A DNA stretch of 64,000 nt from Streptomyces sulphureus DSM 40104 (GTDB taxonomy: Bacteria; Actinomycetota; Actinomycetes; Streptomycetales; Streptomycetaceae). This document shows positions 1 through 8,212 of this stretch, piece after piece. The notes below the pieces were generated by a model. That model had not been told where the DNA came from, did no database searches, and saw only the letters and a list, made by a program, of their open reading frames with translations. The position numbers and the translations under genes are program-made. Location of the stretch: the NCBI RefSeq assembly GCF_000381025.1, contig NZ_KB905816.1:1-64000 (forward strand), written 5' to 3'. Each line of letters begins with the position of its first letter. Position 1 is the first letter of the stretch.

Positions 1-62
1 ACTTGCATGTGTTAAGCACGCCGCCAGCGTTCGTCCTGAGCCAGGATCAAACTCTCCATGAA
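1..62 (-). rRNA. rrs: 16S ribosomal RNA, 5' end (partial)
   Basis: The reverse strand reads GAGAGTTTGATCCTGGCTCA followed by GGACGAACGCTGGCGGCG and TTAACACATGCAAGT. This is the universal 5' end of bacterial 16S rRNA. The gene is transcribed leftward and leaves the window after about 60 bases, so only the first helix region is present. The exact mature 5' end is uncertain by a few bases (about position 60-63). Confidence 0.97.
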
Positions 63-199
63 TGCATTCCACATCCACAAAGACCACACACCCACACACA
101 CGCGGGCATGCACAATCTTTGCCGAAAAAAATCAAAGAAACCCACCCAACCAAAAAACAGGCCAGGTACGGGCATCAACAAACTTGGCGTTGACTAAAT

Positions 200-226
200 G
201 GCACGCTGTTGAGTTCTCAAAGAACG
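200..226 (-). promoter_or_regulatory. Conserved rrn leader element upstream of 16S
   Basis: On the reverse strand this reads TTTGAGAACTCAACAGCGTG, a block found in actinomycete rRNA leaders and 16S-23S spacers, where it takes part in antitermination and RNase III processing stems. It lies about 140 bases before the 16S start. The bases between it and 16S are unusually T/G-rich (reverse strand) for this genome, as expected of a processed leader. Confidence 0.7.
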
Positions 227-284
227 AACGCTTCCATCGAACCCCTCCCAGGGCCCTCCGGGCGCTTCCCTCTCGGTGTCCCAG

Positions 285-313
285 ACATTACCAGGTGCTT
301 CTTTGCGAGAAAA
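285..313 (-). promoter_or_regulatory. Candidate rrn promoter, proximal
   Basis: Reverse strand: good -10 TAATGT (285-290), 17-base spacer, poor -35 TTTTCT (308-313). It would start rRNA transcription about 215 bases upstream of 16S. The weak -35 keeps confidence low. Confidence 0.3.
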
Positions 314-404
314 AATCGCTTCCCTTTCGGCATGCGAAAGAAGCGGCTTTCTCGAAGCCGTTGGCTGTCTGGGGGCCGCCCTGCTCTCGCCGAGCGGTTT
401 GGCA

Positions 405-434
405 ACCGTACAGGCGGGCTCGGGAACGAGGCAA
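405..434 (-). promoter_or_regulatory. Candidate rrn promoter, distal
   Basis: Reverse strand: TTGCCT (429-434), 18-base spacer, TACGGT (405-410). This fits the Streptomyces vegetative consensus TTGAC(A)-N17/18-TA---T reasonably. It lies about 345 bases upstream of 16S, in the range where multiple tandem rrn promoters occur in Streptomyces. Inferred from sequence only. Confidence 0.35.
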
Positions 435-579
435 ATCGGTTTCCCCGGGCCCCGGGCGGGCATCCGCAGGCGTGGAAGGGCCGGGCGCGCAGGGGCGATC
501 GCATACGCTGCTGGCGGTGCGCCGGACCGGCAGCGACGCCGGCCGGCGCGGTTTCGTACCCGACCTTCGGGAGGCTTCC

Positions 580-1020
580 ATGACCACTGTGACGTCCCCG
601 GTAAGGGGAGAGGCGATCGGTCTCGGCGCGGTGCCCGACCCCGTCTTCGCCGGGGAGATGGTGGGGCCGGGAACGGCCGTCGACCCGGTGCGGGAGCCGG
701 CCACCGCGGTGGCTCCCGTCGACGGGATCGTGGTGTCGCTGCATCCGCACGCCTTCGTCGTCGTCGACGCGGACGGGCACGGGGTGTTGACGCACCTGGG
801 GATCGACACGGTGCAGTTGAACGGTGAGGGGTTCGAGCTGCTCGTCGGCAAGGGGGACGAGGTGCGGCGGGGGGACGGTGTGGTGCGGTGGGACCCGGTG
901 GCCGTCGAGGCTGCGGGAAAGTCGCCGGTCTCGCCGGTGATCGCTCTGGAGGCGGCGCCCGGGGCGCTGAGCGCCATTGCGGAGTCGGGGCCCGCCGAGA
1001 CGCTCTTCGAATGGAACTGA
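580..1020 (+). CDS. crr: PTS glucose-type enzyme IIA (Crr)
   Basis: A soluble phosphocarrier of the sugar phosphotransferase system, 146 residues. It accepts phosphate from HPr and passes it to sugar-specific IIB domains; in many bacteria it also regulates other proteins. The EIIA-Glc fold is recognisable: the HAFV motif holds one active-site histidine (H57), and LTHLGIDTVQLNGEGFELL holds the phosphorylated histidine (H72). The ATG at 580 follows GGGAGG; upstream in-frame ATGs lack a Shine-Dalgarno and would add rRNA-leader sequence. ptsI follows 51 bases later on the same strand, so the two are probably co-transcribed. No HPr gene is in the window. Confidence 0.93.
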   Translation: MTTVTSPVRGEAIGLGAVPDPVFAGEMVGPGTAVDPVREPATAVAPVDGIVVSLHPHAFVVVDADGHGVLTHLGIDTVQLNGEGFELLVGKGDEVRRGDGVVRWDPVAVEAAGKSPVSPVIALEAAPGALSAIAESGPAETLFEWN

Positions 1021-1071
1021 ACGGTGCCGCGGGCACCTCTGACGTGTTCGCGCTGATCCGGAGGCGGATGG

Positions 1072-2742
1072 ATGGAGACGACGCTGCAGGGTGTCGGCGT
1101 GAGCCACGGGGTGGCGGTCGGCGAGGTCCGGCACATGGTCACGGCGGTGCTGGAGCCACCGGCGGAGCAGATCGCGCCCGACGACGCGGAGAAGGAACAG
1201 CAGCGTGCGCGGCGGGCGTTGGAGGCCGTCGCCGCCGACCTGCTGGCGCGGGGGAACCTTGCGGGCGGTGAGGCGCAGGCCGTGCTCGAGGCGCAGGCGA
1301 TGATGGCGCAGGACCCGGAGCTGCTCAGCGACGTGGAGCGGCGTATTGCCGTGGGGAGCACGGCGGAGCGGAGCGTCTACGACGCGCTCACCGCGTACCG
1401 GGGTCTGCTTGCGCAGGCCGGGGAGTATCTGGCGGGACGCGTCGCCGACCTCGACGACGTGCGCAACCGGATTGTGGCGCGGCTTACCGGGGTGCCGATG
1501 CCGGGGATTCCGGACAGTGCCACGCCGTTCGTGCTCGTGGCGCGGGACCTGGCGCCGGCGGACACGGCGTTGCTCGACACCACGCTGGTGCTGGGGTTCG
1601 TGACCGAGGAGGGCGGGCCGACGAGTCACAGTGCCATCCTCGCGCGGTCGCTGGGGGTGCCTGCCGTCGTGGCGCTCCCGGGGGCGACCGAGCTGGCGGA
1701 GTCCACCGTGGTGGCGGTCGACGGGAGTTCGGGGGAGGTCGTGGTGGCGCCCACCGCCGAGGAGCGGGTGCAGCTGGAGGCCGCTGCCGAGGAGCGCAGG
1801 GCCGCGATGGAGGCTGCCAAGGGGCCCGGGAGCACCTCGGACGGCCACCGGGTGCCGCTGCTGGCGAATATCGGCGGGCCCTCCGAGGTCGCGGCCGCGC
1901 TGGACGCCGGGGCCGAGGGGGTCGGGCTCTACCGTACGGAGTTCCTGTTCCTCGAGGACGGACGTGCGGCACCCTCCAGGGAGCGGCAGGTCGAGGCGTA
2001 CCGGTCGGTGCTGGAGGCGTTTCCGGACGGCCGGGTCGTCGTGCGCGTGCTGGACGCGGGTGCGGACAAGCCGCTGGAGTTCCTGAGCCCTTCCGACGAG
2101 CCCAACCCTGCTTTGGGCGTACGGGGATTGCGCGCCCTTCTCGACCATCCCGAGGTGTTGCAGGGGCAGTTGGCGGCGCTGGCCGAGGCGTCCGACGGGC
2201 TCCCCGTGCATCTGGAGGTCATGGCGCCGATGGTCGCGGACCGGGTCGACGCGCGTGCCTTCGCGGAAGCCTGCCGTGCGGCGGGGCTGCACGCGAAGTT
2301 CGGCGCGATGGTGGAGGTGCCGGCCGCTGCGCTGCGTGCGCGGTCGCTCCTGCGCGAGGTGGAGTTCCTTTCGCTGGGGACCAACGACCTTGCGCAGTAC
2401 GCCTTCGCTGCCGACCGGCAGGTGGGCGCCGTCTCCCGGTTGCAGGACCCGTGGCAGCCCGCGCTGCTGGACCTGGTGGCGTACGCGGCGGAGGCCGCAG
2501 GCGAGGAGGAGCGTAGCTGCGGGGTGTGCGGGGAGGCTGCCGCAGACCCGGCGATGGCGTGCGTGCTCGTCGGTCTGGGGGTGACGAGCCTGTCGATGGG
2601 GGCGTCCGCCATCCCGATGGTGCGCGCGACGCTGGCGAAGCACACTCGGGCACAGTGCGAACGTGCCGCGGCCGCCGCGCGCCGCGCCGACAGCGCGGCG
2701 GAAGCCAGGCGCGCCGCGCAGGCGGTGCTCTCCGGCGAGTGA
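1072..2742 (+). CDS. ptsI: PTS enzyme I, PEP-protein phosphotransferase
   Basis: Cytoplasmic enzyme that autophosphorylates with phosphoenolpyruvate and phosphorylates HPr, feeding all PTS reactions including Crr and DhaM (both in this window). At 556 residues it has the usual length. The phosphohistidine is H186 in GGPTSHSAIL. The PEP-binding barrel follows, with DAGADKPLEF and LGTNDLAQYAFAADR, and the C-terminal catalytic cysteine is C486 in CGVCGEAAADP. The ATG at 1072 is preceded by GGAGG at 1060-1064; an ATG at 1068 is out of frame. It forms an operon with crr. The 3' end is partly repeated about 74 bases downstream (see findings). Confidence 0.96.
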   Translation: METTLQGVGVSHGVAVGEVRHMVTAVLEPPAEQIAPDDAEKEQQRARRALEAVAADLLARGNLAGGEAQAVLEAQAMMAQDPELLSDVERRIAVGSTAERSVYDALTAYRGLLAQAGEYLAGRVADLDDVRNRIVARLTGVPMPGIPDSATPFVLVARDLAPADTALLDTTLVLGFVTEEGGPTSHSAILARSLGVPAVVALPGATELAESTVVAVDGSSGEVVVAPTAEERVQLEAAAEERRAAMEAAKGPGSTSDGHRVPLLANIGGPSEVAAALDAGAEGVGLYRTEFLFLEDGRAAPSRERQVEAYRSVLEAFPDGRVVVRVLDAGADKPLEFLSPSDEPNPALGVRGLRALLDHPEVLQGQLAALAEASDGLPVHLEVMAPMVADRVDARAFAEACRAAGLHAKFGAMVEVPAAALRARSLLREVEFLSLGTNDLAQYAFAADRQVGAVSRLQDPWQPALLDLVAYAAEAAGEEERSCGVCGEAAADPAMACVLVGLGVTSLSMGASAIPMVRATLAKHTRAQCERAAAAARRADSAAEARRAAQAVLSGE

Positions 2743-2816
2743 GGACGGGCCCGCGCCGCACCGGTAGCGCGCCGGAGCCCCGGTGTACCGCGCAGGCGGT
2801 GCTCTTCGGGAGTGGG

Positions 2817-2845
2817 ACGGCGCCGGGCTCCGGGCCCGGCGCCGT
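2817..2845. terminator. Bidirectional hairpin between ptsI and acetoacetyl-CoA synthetase
   Basis: Perfect 12-bp inverted repeat, ACGGCGCCGGGC at 2817-2828 and its complement at 2834-2845, with a 5-base loop and no U tract. It sits between two convergent genes, ending 4 bases before the stop of the minus-strand gene. It can serve both directions, as is usual in Streptomyces. Confidence 0.7.
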
Positions 2846-2849
2846 GCCG

Positions 2850-4850
2850 TCAGGCCGTGCGGCTGCGGGCCAGTCGCTCGTAGATGCGGAGGAGTTCGAC
2901 GTCGTCCACGGAGCCGGGGTTGACCGCTTTCTCCAGCGGGGTGCCCTGGAGCATGCGCTTGACGGGGACCTCCAGGCGCTTGCCCGTCAGGGTGTGCGGG
3001 ACGGCGGGGACCTCGATCACCTCGTCGGGGACGTGGCGGGGCGAGAGTTCGGCCCTCAGTGTGCGCTTGATGCGGTCGCGCAGGTCGTCGTCGAGTGTTG
3101 CGCCGTCCGCGAGGTGGACGAAGAGGGGCATCCAGTAGCCGCCGTCGGGGAGTTCGATGCCGAGGACGAGGGACTCGCGGATCTCGGGGAGGCGTTCGAC
3201 GGCCTCGTAGATGTCGGCCGAGCCCATGCGGATGCCCTGGCGGTTGAGGGTGGAGTCCGAACGGCCGTGGATGATCACCGTGTTGCGCCCCGTGAGGGTG
3301 GTCCAGTCGCCGTGGCGCCAGGTGCCGGGGAACATCTCGAAGTAGCTCTCGCGGTAGCGGCTGCCGTCCGCGTCGTTCCAGAAGCGCACGGGCATCGACG
3401 GCATGGGGCGGGTGACGACGAGCTCGCCGACCTCGTCGACGAGCGGCTCGCCCGCGGGGCTCCAGGACTCCAACGCGACACCGAGTGACGGGGCTTGGAG
3501 TTCGCCGACGTAGACCGGGAGCGTGGGAGCGGCCCCGGCGAAGCAACTGCAGACGTCGGTGCCGCCGCTGACGGAGGCGATCCACATCGCGGGCGAGACC
3601 TCGTCGTGAATCCAGCGGAAGCCGTCCGGCGGGAGCGGTGAGCCCGTGGTGGCGACGCAGCCGACGCGGGAGAGGTCGAAGTCGCGGCCCGGGTGGAGTT
3701 CGGCCTTGGCGCTCGCGGTGATGTAGGCGGCCGACGTTCCGAAGAAGGTGGCACCGGTGAGTTCGGCGACGCGCCACTGGGCCGCGCCGTCGGGATAGCC
3801 GGGGCTGCCGTCGTAGGTGATGGCCGTGGCGCCGACGAGCAGGGAGCCGACGAGGAAGTTCCACATCATCCAGCCGGTCGAGGTGTACCAGAAGAAGCGA
3901 TCCCCCTCGCCCACGTCGCTCTGGAGCCCGAGCTGCTTGAGGTGTTCGACGAGGATGCCGCCCTGCGACTGCACGATGGCCTTCGGCAGGCCCGTCGTCC
4001 CCGAGGAGTAGAGGACCCACAGCGGGTGGTCGAAAGATACCTGCTCGAAGACGGGTTCGACCTTCGCCGAGACGAGGTCGTCCCACTCCAGGGCGCCTTC
4101 GGGGGCGGGCGTGCCGAGGAGGGGGACGTGGACGACGGCGCGCAGGGTGGGGAGTTCCTCGCGCAGTTCGGCGACGGTCCCGCGCCTGTCGTGCTCCTTG
4201 CCGCCGTAGCGGTAGCCGTCGACGGTGATCAGGACGACGGGCTCGACCTGGCGGAAGCGGTCGAGGACGCTGCGGGCGCCGAAGTCGGGGGCGCAGGAGG
4301 TCCACACGGCGCCGACGGCGGCGGTCGCGAGGAGGGCGGTGATCGCCTCGGGGACGTTGGGGAGGTAGCCGCAGACGCGGTCGCCCGGGCCGACGCCGAG
4401 GCGACGGAGCTCCGCGGCGAGCGAGCCGACGCGGGCGCGGAGGGTGCCCCAGGTCACCGTTTCCGGTTCGAGGCGCTCGTCGACGCCGATGACGGCAGGC
4501 TCGGCGGCGCGTTCGGGGTCCTCGGAGGCGCGCAGGGCCTGCTCTGCGTAGTTGAGGGTGGCGCCGGGGAACCAGCGGGCGCCCGGCATGGCGTCCTCGG
4601 CGAGGACCGTCTCGTAGGGGGTGCTGAAGCGGACGTCGAACCACTCGGTCACCGCGCTCCAGAACTCGGGCAGTTGCTCGACGGACCAGCGGTGGAGGTC
4701 GGCGTAGGCGGCTTCCGGGTCTGCCGCGGGGGTGGGAGCGCCGTGGTGGCGTGCGGCCCAGGCGTGGAAGCGGGTGAGCCTCGCGGCTTCGCTCCGCTCG
4801 GGCGTGGGGCGCCAGAGTGCGGTCGGCTCGGTTCGGTTGTCGGTCGTCAT
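2850..4850 (-). CDS. Acetoacetyl-CoA synthetase
   Basis: Adenylate-forming (ANL superfamily) ligase that activates acetoacetate to acetoacetyl-CoA with ATP, feeding ketone-body carbon into central or polyketide/isoprenoid metabolism. 666 residues, the usual length. The N-terminus has the ACAS_N-type lead FWSAVTEWFDVRF. The P-loop-like A3 motif is YSSGTTGLPKAIVQ (about residue 280), CVATTGSPLPPDGF follows, and the C-terminal subdomain holds the catalytic lysine in TGKRLEVPVKR (about 620). The ATG at 4850 follows GGGAG at suitable spacing; longer in-frame starts add low-complexity sequence. It is divergent from the GH31-like gene across a 233-base region containing a palindrome. Acetyl-CoA synthetase is the nearest alternative, but the N-terminal half fits acetoacetate enzymes better. 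Confidence 0.9.
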   Translation of the reverse strand: MTTDNRTEPTALWRPTPERSEAARLTRFHAWAARHHGAPTPAADPEAAYADLHRWSVEQLPEFWSAVTEWFDVRFSTPYETVLAEDAMPGARWFPGATLNYAEQALRASEDPERAAEPAVIGVDERLEPETVTWGTLRARVGSLAAELRRLGVGPGDRVCGYLPNVPEAITALLATAAVGAVWTSCAPDFGARSVLDRFRQVEPVVLITVDGYRYGGKEHDRRGTVAELREELPTLRAVVHVPLLGTPAPEGALEWDDLVSAKVEPVFEQVSFDHPLWVLYSSGTTGLPKAIVQSQGGILVEHLKQLGLQSDVGEGDRFFWYTSTGWMMWNFLVGSLLVGATAITYDGSPGYPDGAAQWRVAELTGATFFGTSAAYITASAKAELHPGRDFDLSRVGCVATTGSPLPPDGFRWIHDEVSPAMWIASVSGGTDVCSCFAGAAPTLPVYVGELQAPSLGVALESWSPAGEPLVDEVGELVVTRPMPSMPVRFWNDADGSRYRESYFEMFPGTWRHGDWTTLTGRNTVIIHGRSDSTLNRQGIRMGSADIYEAVERLPEIRESLVLGIELPDGGYWMPLFVHLADGATLDDDLRDRIKRTLRAELSPRHVPDEVIEVPAVPHTLTGKRLEVPVKRMLQGTPLEKAVNPGSVDDVELLRIYERLARSRTA

Positions 4851-4961
4851 GGCGGCTCCCGGAGGTTCTGCACGGCTGTGCGGTCGGCGCCGCTCGTCGG
4901 TCTGGGACTCGGCTGCGGGCCGGCGCGCTGCTCCCGAGGACAATGCCACGTGATCAACTAC

Positions 4962-4992
4962 TGCGCCAGAGTCGGCGGTGTGCTCTGGCGCA
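4962..4992. promoter_or_regulatory. Inverted-repeat operator candidate in divergent promoter region
   Basis: Perfect 10-bp arms TGCGCCAGAG (4962-4971) and CTCTGGCGCA (4983-4992) separated by 11 bases. It lies between the divergent acetoacetyl-CoA synthetase and GH31-like genes, about 110 bases upstream of the first and 90 of the second. The arm-to-arm distance of 21 bases (two helical turns) fits a dimeric regulator. A transcript hairpin is the alternative. Confidence 0.45.
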
Positions 4993-5083
4993 CGGCACCG
5001 GCGTGTGCAATGCGCCGGGGCGTGCGCTGTCGACCGGCGGGACACGTCGGTGCACGGCGCCGTCGTGGGGGCAGGGAGAGGGC

Positions 5084-7345
5084 ATGAACGGTTGCGGGGC
5101 CGCCTGGTCGTCGGTGAGGGCTCTGGGTAGCGTGCGCGGCATGCGCGCACTTCGTTCGGCGCTGCGAGGGCGGCGCTCGGATGCCGCAGCCCGGGGGCGG
5201 CTCGGGCGCCGTGGCGTCGAGCGGGCTCGGGTGCCCGGCGAGGCGGAGGGTGCCGAACCCGCACCGGGCGGTGGGCTGGTGCGGTTCGCGCGCGCGTCGC
5301 TGCGGGTCGAAGTCGTGGTGGGCGGTGCCGTGTTCGTCGGCTGGGACGGGGCGGCTCCCGAGCCCTCGTACGCGGTGGCCGGCGCTCCCCCGCCACCGGA
5401 CGTGCGGGCGTTCCTCGAACCGGACAAGGACGGCGGCTGGCGCGTCGTTTCCGAGCGGGCCCTGGTGACGGTCTCCCGCCTGGGGACGGTCGAGGTGCGT
5501 ACGCCCGGCGGAGCGCTGCTGCGGCGCGAACTGCCGCCCCGCTGGTGGGAGTCGGAGAGGCCGGGCGCGGAGCGCTGGGTCCAGCGGGCCGAACTCGCGC
5601 CGGACGCGCGGCTCTTCGGGTTGGGGGCGCGGGGCGGTCCGCAGCTCGCGGACGGTGTGCATCGGCTCTGGAACGAAGGACGCGGCCCCGGCGGCGCGTT
5701 GACGATGCCGGTGCAGCTCGCCGTGGCCGACGCGGGGACGCATCTCGTCTTCCATGACAACCAGTTCCCCGGCGAGGTGAGCGTCCGGCACGGCGTCGAG
5801 GGGCTCGGCTCGGGGCTCGACCGGCCGGGGCGGTGCGAGGTGCGGATGTCGGGCGGGCCCGTGAGGTACTGGGTGGTGGCGGGGGCGCCCGCGCGGGTGT
5901 TGCAGGGGTGGACGCTGCTCACCGGGGCGCCTGTTGCGCCCCCGGCGTGGGCGCTGGGCCACCACCATGCTCCGCCGGACGTCGCGTGCGATGCGGAGGT
6001 GCTGGGCGCGGTCCGGGCGTGGGAGGCGGCCGGACTGCCGCCTGCTGTCGTCGAGTTGGGAAGCGTGGAGGCCGCGGCAGGGGAAGCCGGGCGGCTTGTG
6101 GGGGCGTTGCGTGCGCTGGGGGTGCGGACGACGGCGGGGACGGAGCCGGCGGTGCGGGTGCGGCAGGGCGCAGGCGTGTACGAGGAGGGCGTGCGCGCCG
6201 GGGTGTTCGTACGGGACGCCCGCGGGTTGGAGGTGCGCGGCGCGGTGGCGCGCGGGGAGGTGGCCTACCCGGACTTCACGCTGCCGCGGGCGCGCGGGTG
6301 GTGGGCGTCGGCGTACCGCCCCGACGGTCCCGACGGCTATCTGCACCGTCGCGACCAGCCGGCCTCCCCCGCCCCCTTCGCCGCCTCCGCGCTGCCTCGC
6401 TCGGCCCGTCACTCGTTGGAGGGCCGCGGCGGGGACCACGGGGAGGCGCACAACGTCTACCCGCTGGCGATGGCCCGAGCGGGTGCCGAGGCGCTGCGGT
6501 CGCTGCGTCCGGGGCAACGGCCCTTTCTCGCCTGCGAGTCGGGGTGGGCGGGGATGCAGCGGTACGGGGGTGCGCTGGTCGCCGTCGGTTCGCGTGGGTG
6601 GGACGGGTTGCGGGAGGCGCTGGCGGCCGTCGTCGCGCTGGGGCTGTGCGGCGTGCCGTTCAGCGGGCCGTTGCTCGGGGGCCGTGAGACGGAGGACGAC
6701 GCGGAGTTGCTGGTGCGGGGGCTGGAGCTCGGCAGCCATCTGCCGCTCTTCCGCACGTCCGCCGTGTCGGTGCGGTGGCGCCCGGACGGGTCCGCGGCGC
6801 GGTCCGTCCTCGCGGAACGGCGGCGTCTGCTGCCGTACTTGCTCACCCTTGCGCACCTCGCCGAGCGGAGCGGGGCGCCCTGCGTGCGCCCGGTCTGGTG
6901 GCAGCATCCGGGCGACCGTGAGCTGCGCGGGTGCGACGACGCCTTCCTCCTCGGCGATGCGCTGCTCGTCGCGCCCGTCCTCCGACCGGGCGTGCGCCGG
7001 CGTGCGGTGAAGCTGCCGCGCGGGCGTTGGTACGAGACGTCGAGCGGACGGGCGCACGAGGGACCGGGGACGGCGCTGGTCGACGCACCGCTCGGACGTA
7101 CGCCGGTGCTGGCGCGCGCCGGGGCCGCCGTACCTGTGGCGGACGGTGAGGGGCGCACGGTGCTGGAGGTGTGGCCGCCGGGACCCGGGCGCCGGGGCAG
7201 TGGACTCGTCCTCGCGGGCGGGGACGGGGACGCGCGGCCGGAGGCCGAGCGGTTCGTCGTGGATCGGGCGGACGGGCGGGTGCGCGTCGTACGTGAGGGG
7301 GGCGGGCCCGTGGGGTACCGGGTGTGTGTCCGGGGTGAGGGGTAG
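5084..7345 (+). CDS. Glycoside hydrolase family 31-like protein with replaced catalytic residues
   Basis: A 753-residue protein with the GH31 plan: N-terminal beta-sandwich (GLGARGGPQL about 190), barrel (YPDFTLPRARGWW about 400; HNVYPLAMARAG; GWAGMQRYGG; GLCGVPFSGPLLGG) and C-terminal beta domain. GH31 enzymes hydrolyse alpha-glucosides or alpha-xylosides. Here the nucleophile motif WxDMNEP is LHRRDQP (420-426), putting Arg at the nucleophile position. The acid/base motif RYxxxWxGD reads RYGGALVAV, putting V501 where Asp belongs. It is probably not a classical hydrolase and may bind a glycan or regulate. No clear signal peptide is seen. ATG 5084 has GGGAGAGGGC before it; ATG 5141 behind a TAGCGT box is an alternative leaderless start. 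Confidence 0.8.
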   Translation: MNGCGAAWSSVRALGSVRGMRALRSALRGRRSDAAARGRLGRRGVERARVPGEAEGAEPAPGGGLVRFARASLRVEVVVGGAVFVGWDGAAPEPSYAVAGAPPPPDVRAFLEPDKDGGWRVVSERALVTVSRLGTVEVRTPGGALLRRELPPRWWESERPGAERWVQRAELAPDARLFGLGARGGPQLADGVHRLWNEGRGPGGALTMPVQLAVADAGTHLVFHDNQFPGEVSVRHGVEGLGSGLDRPGRCEVRMSGGPVRYWVVAGAPARVLQGWTLLTGAPVAPPAWALGHHHAPPDVACDAEVLGAVRAWEAAGLPPAVVELGSVEAAAGEAGRLVGALRALGVRTTAGTEPAVRVRQGAGVYEEGVRAGVFVRDARGLEVRGAVARGEVAYPDFTLPRARGWWASAYRPDGPDGYLHRRDQPASPAPFAASALPRSARHSLEGRGGDHGEAHNVYPLAMARAGAEALRSLRPGQRPFLACESGWAGMQRYGGALVAVGSRGWDGLREALAAVVALGLCGVPFSGPLLGGRETEDDAELLVRGLELGSHLPLFRTSAVSVRWRPDGSAARSVLAERRRLLPYLLTLAHLAERSGAPCVRPVWWQHPGDRELRGCDDAFLLGDALLVAPVLRPGVRRRAVKLPRGRWYETSSGRAHEGPGTALVDAPLGRTPVLARAGAAVPVADGEGRTVLEVWPPGPGRRGSGLVLAGGDGDARPEAERFVVDRADGRVRVVREGGGPVGYRVCVRGEG

Positions 7346-7371
7346 GTCCGCGAGCGGGGTGGTCGTGGGCC

Positions 7372-8000
7372 AAGCCGCGGCAGCGCGGGGGCTGTTGGGT
7401 CCGGCACGGCCGTTGTGGAGCGGGGTGTGGGGGCGACAGGGCTCCTGGTGCAACCCGTGGGGCGCGGTGGGCTGCGTGGAGGCGGGCGGTGCGTGGCGTA
7501 AGTCGCTCCCCGTCGAGGGACGTTGGGCCTGGGACGGGTGCCTTGTCGCGGGAGGCATGGGTGCCAGCCTCACGGCGCCGTCTGCGGAGAGCGGGGCGGG
7601 AGTTCGGGCAGCGCGCGTCGTAAGTCGCCCCAGGACAGCGGCTGTTGCACCCGGAACAGCCGCCGTGGACGCGGAACGCGTACGCGATGGCCCCCATGGC
7701 GCAGCCTGAGAGAGCGGCAGGCTGCGCAGGTTCGAGTAAGTGCGCGCGCAAGTCACCTCACAACATGGGCCGTTCGACTTGAAACAGCCGCCGTGAAGAC
7801 CGCGTAGAAGCACCCCAACGATGCCGCCTGAGAAGAACGGCCGGGTGCATGAGGATCATGCAGTGCGCTTGCGACAAGTCTCCCCGGAACACGAGGCGTT
7901 GGGTCCGGCCCCGTGGAGGCGGTAGGCAACAGCCCCACGCTGCCGCCTGCGGACTACCTGAAAGTCGGACCTTGGAAAGCACCGCACGGGATCGCGAGGT
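7372..8000. repeat. Five degenerate tandem units of about 125 bp, no gene
   Basis: Units begin near 7372, 7500, 7622, 7750 and 7876, a spacing of 128, 122, 128 and 126 bases. Four start AAGTC (the first, AAGCC), usually followed by a C-rich run. Each has a core related to GGCTGTTGnnnCCGGAACAG then CCGCCGTGGA, and further on TGCCGCCTGAGA. Units 3 and 4 share AACAGCCGCCGTG exactly. In unit 3 the core folds as an 8-bp hairpin (7639-7646 with 7655-7662), and unit 1 keeps it with a wobble pair. Unit lengths differ by non-multiples of three and no frame stays open across units, so I do not think it is coding. It fills most of an 867-base gap between the GH31-like gene and the dipeptidase. Confidence 0.65.
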
Positions 8001-8212
8001 CGGGTCGCTCGGTTGGTCGAGGAGGCGCACCCCAGATCCCTCCGACCTGCTCGCCCAGCGGGGACGCCGTGCGGGCCGACGCTTGCGCCGCTCGGCGGAA
8101 ACCCGGTCGTCCGCGAGGAGTTGACGCGACCGGTGGGTGCGGGGCCGGGTGGGTGCGGATTCGGGGTGCGGCGTGCTGCGGGCTTCCTCCGGGGCAGCGG
8201 GTGCGGTAGTGA

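Noticed and set aside
217..4644. 1475-codon open frame on the minus strand across crr, ptsI and the synthetase
   Set aside because: Arginine/proline-rich shadow frame caused by high GC; the overlapping genes carry clear family motifs.
4958..7813. 951-codon minus-strand open frame opposite the GH31-like gene
   Set aside because: No motifs, low-complexity composition, and the opposite frame shows GH31 motifs.
7372..8000. CRISPR array
   Set aside because: Units are about 125 bp, poorly conserved, and without uniform repeats and unique spacers.
8121..8126. TTGACG as -35 for the dipeptidase gene
   Set aside because: No -10 at 16-19 bases; the TAGTGA box near the start is too far away.
7346..8212. 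Cysteine-rich small proteins encoded by the tandem units
   Set aside because: Frame is not kept between units, and unit lengths are not multiples of three.
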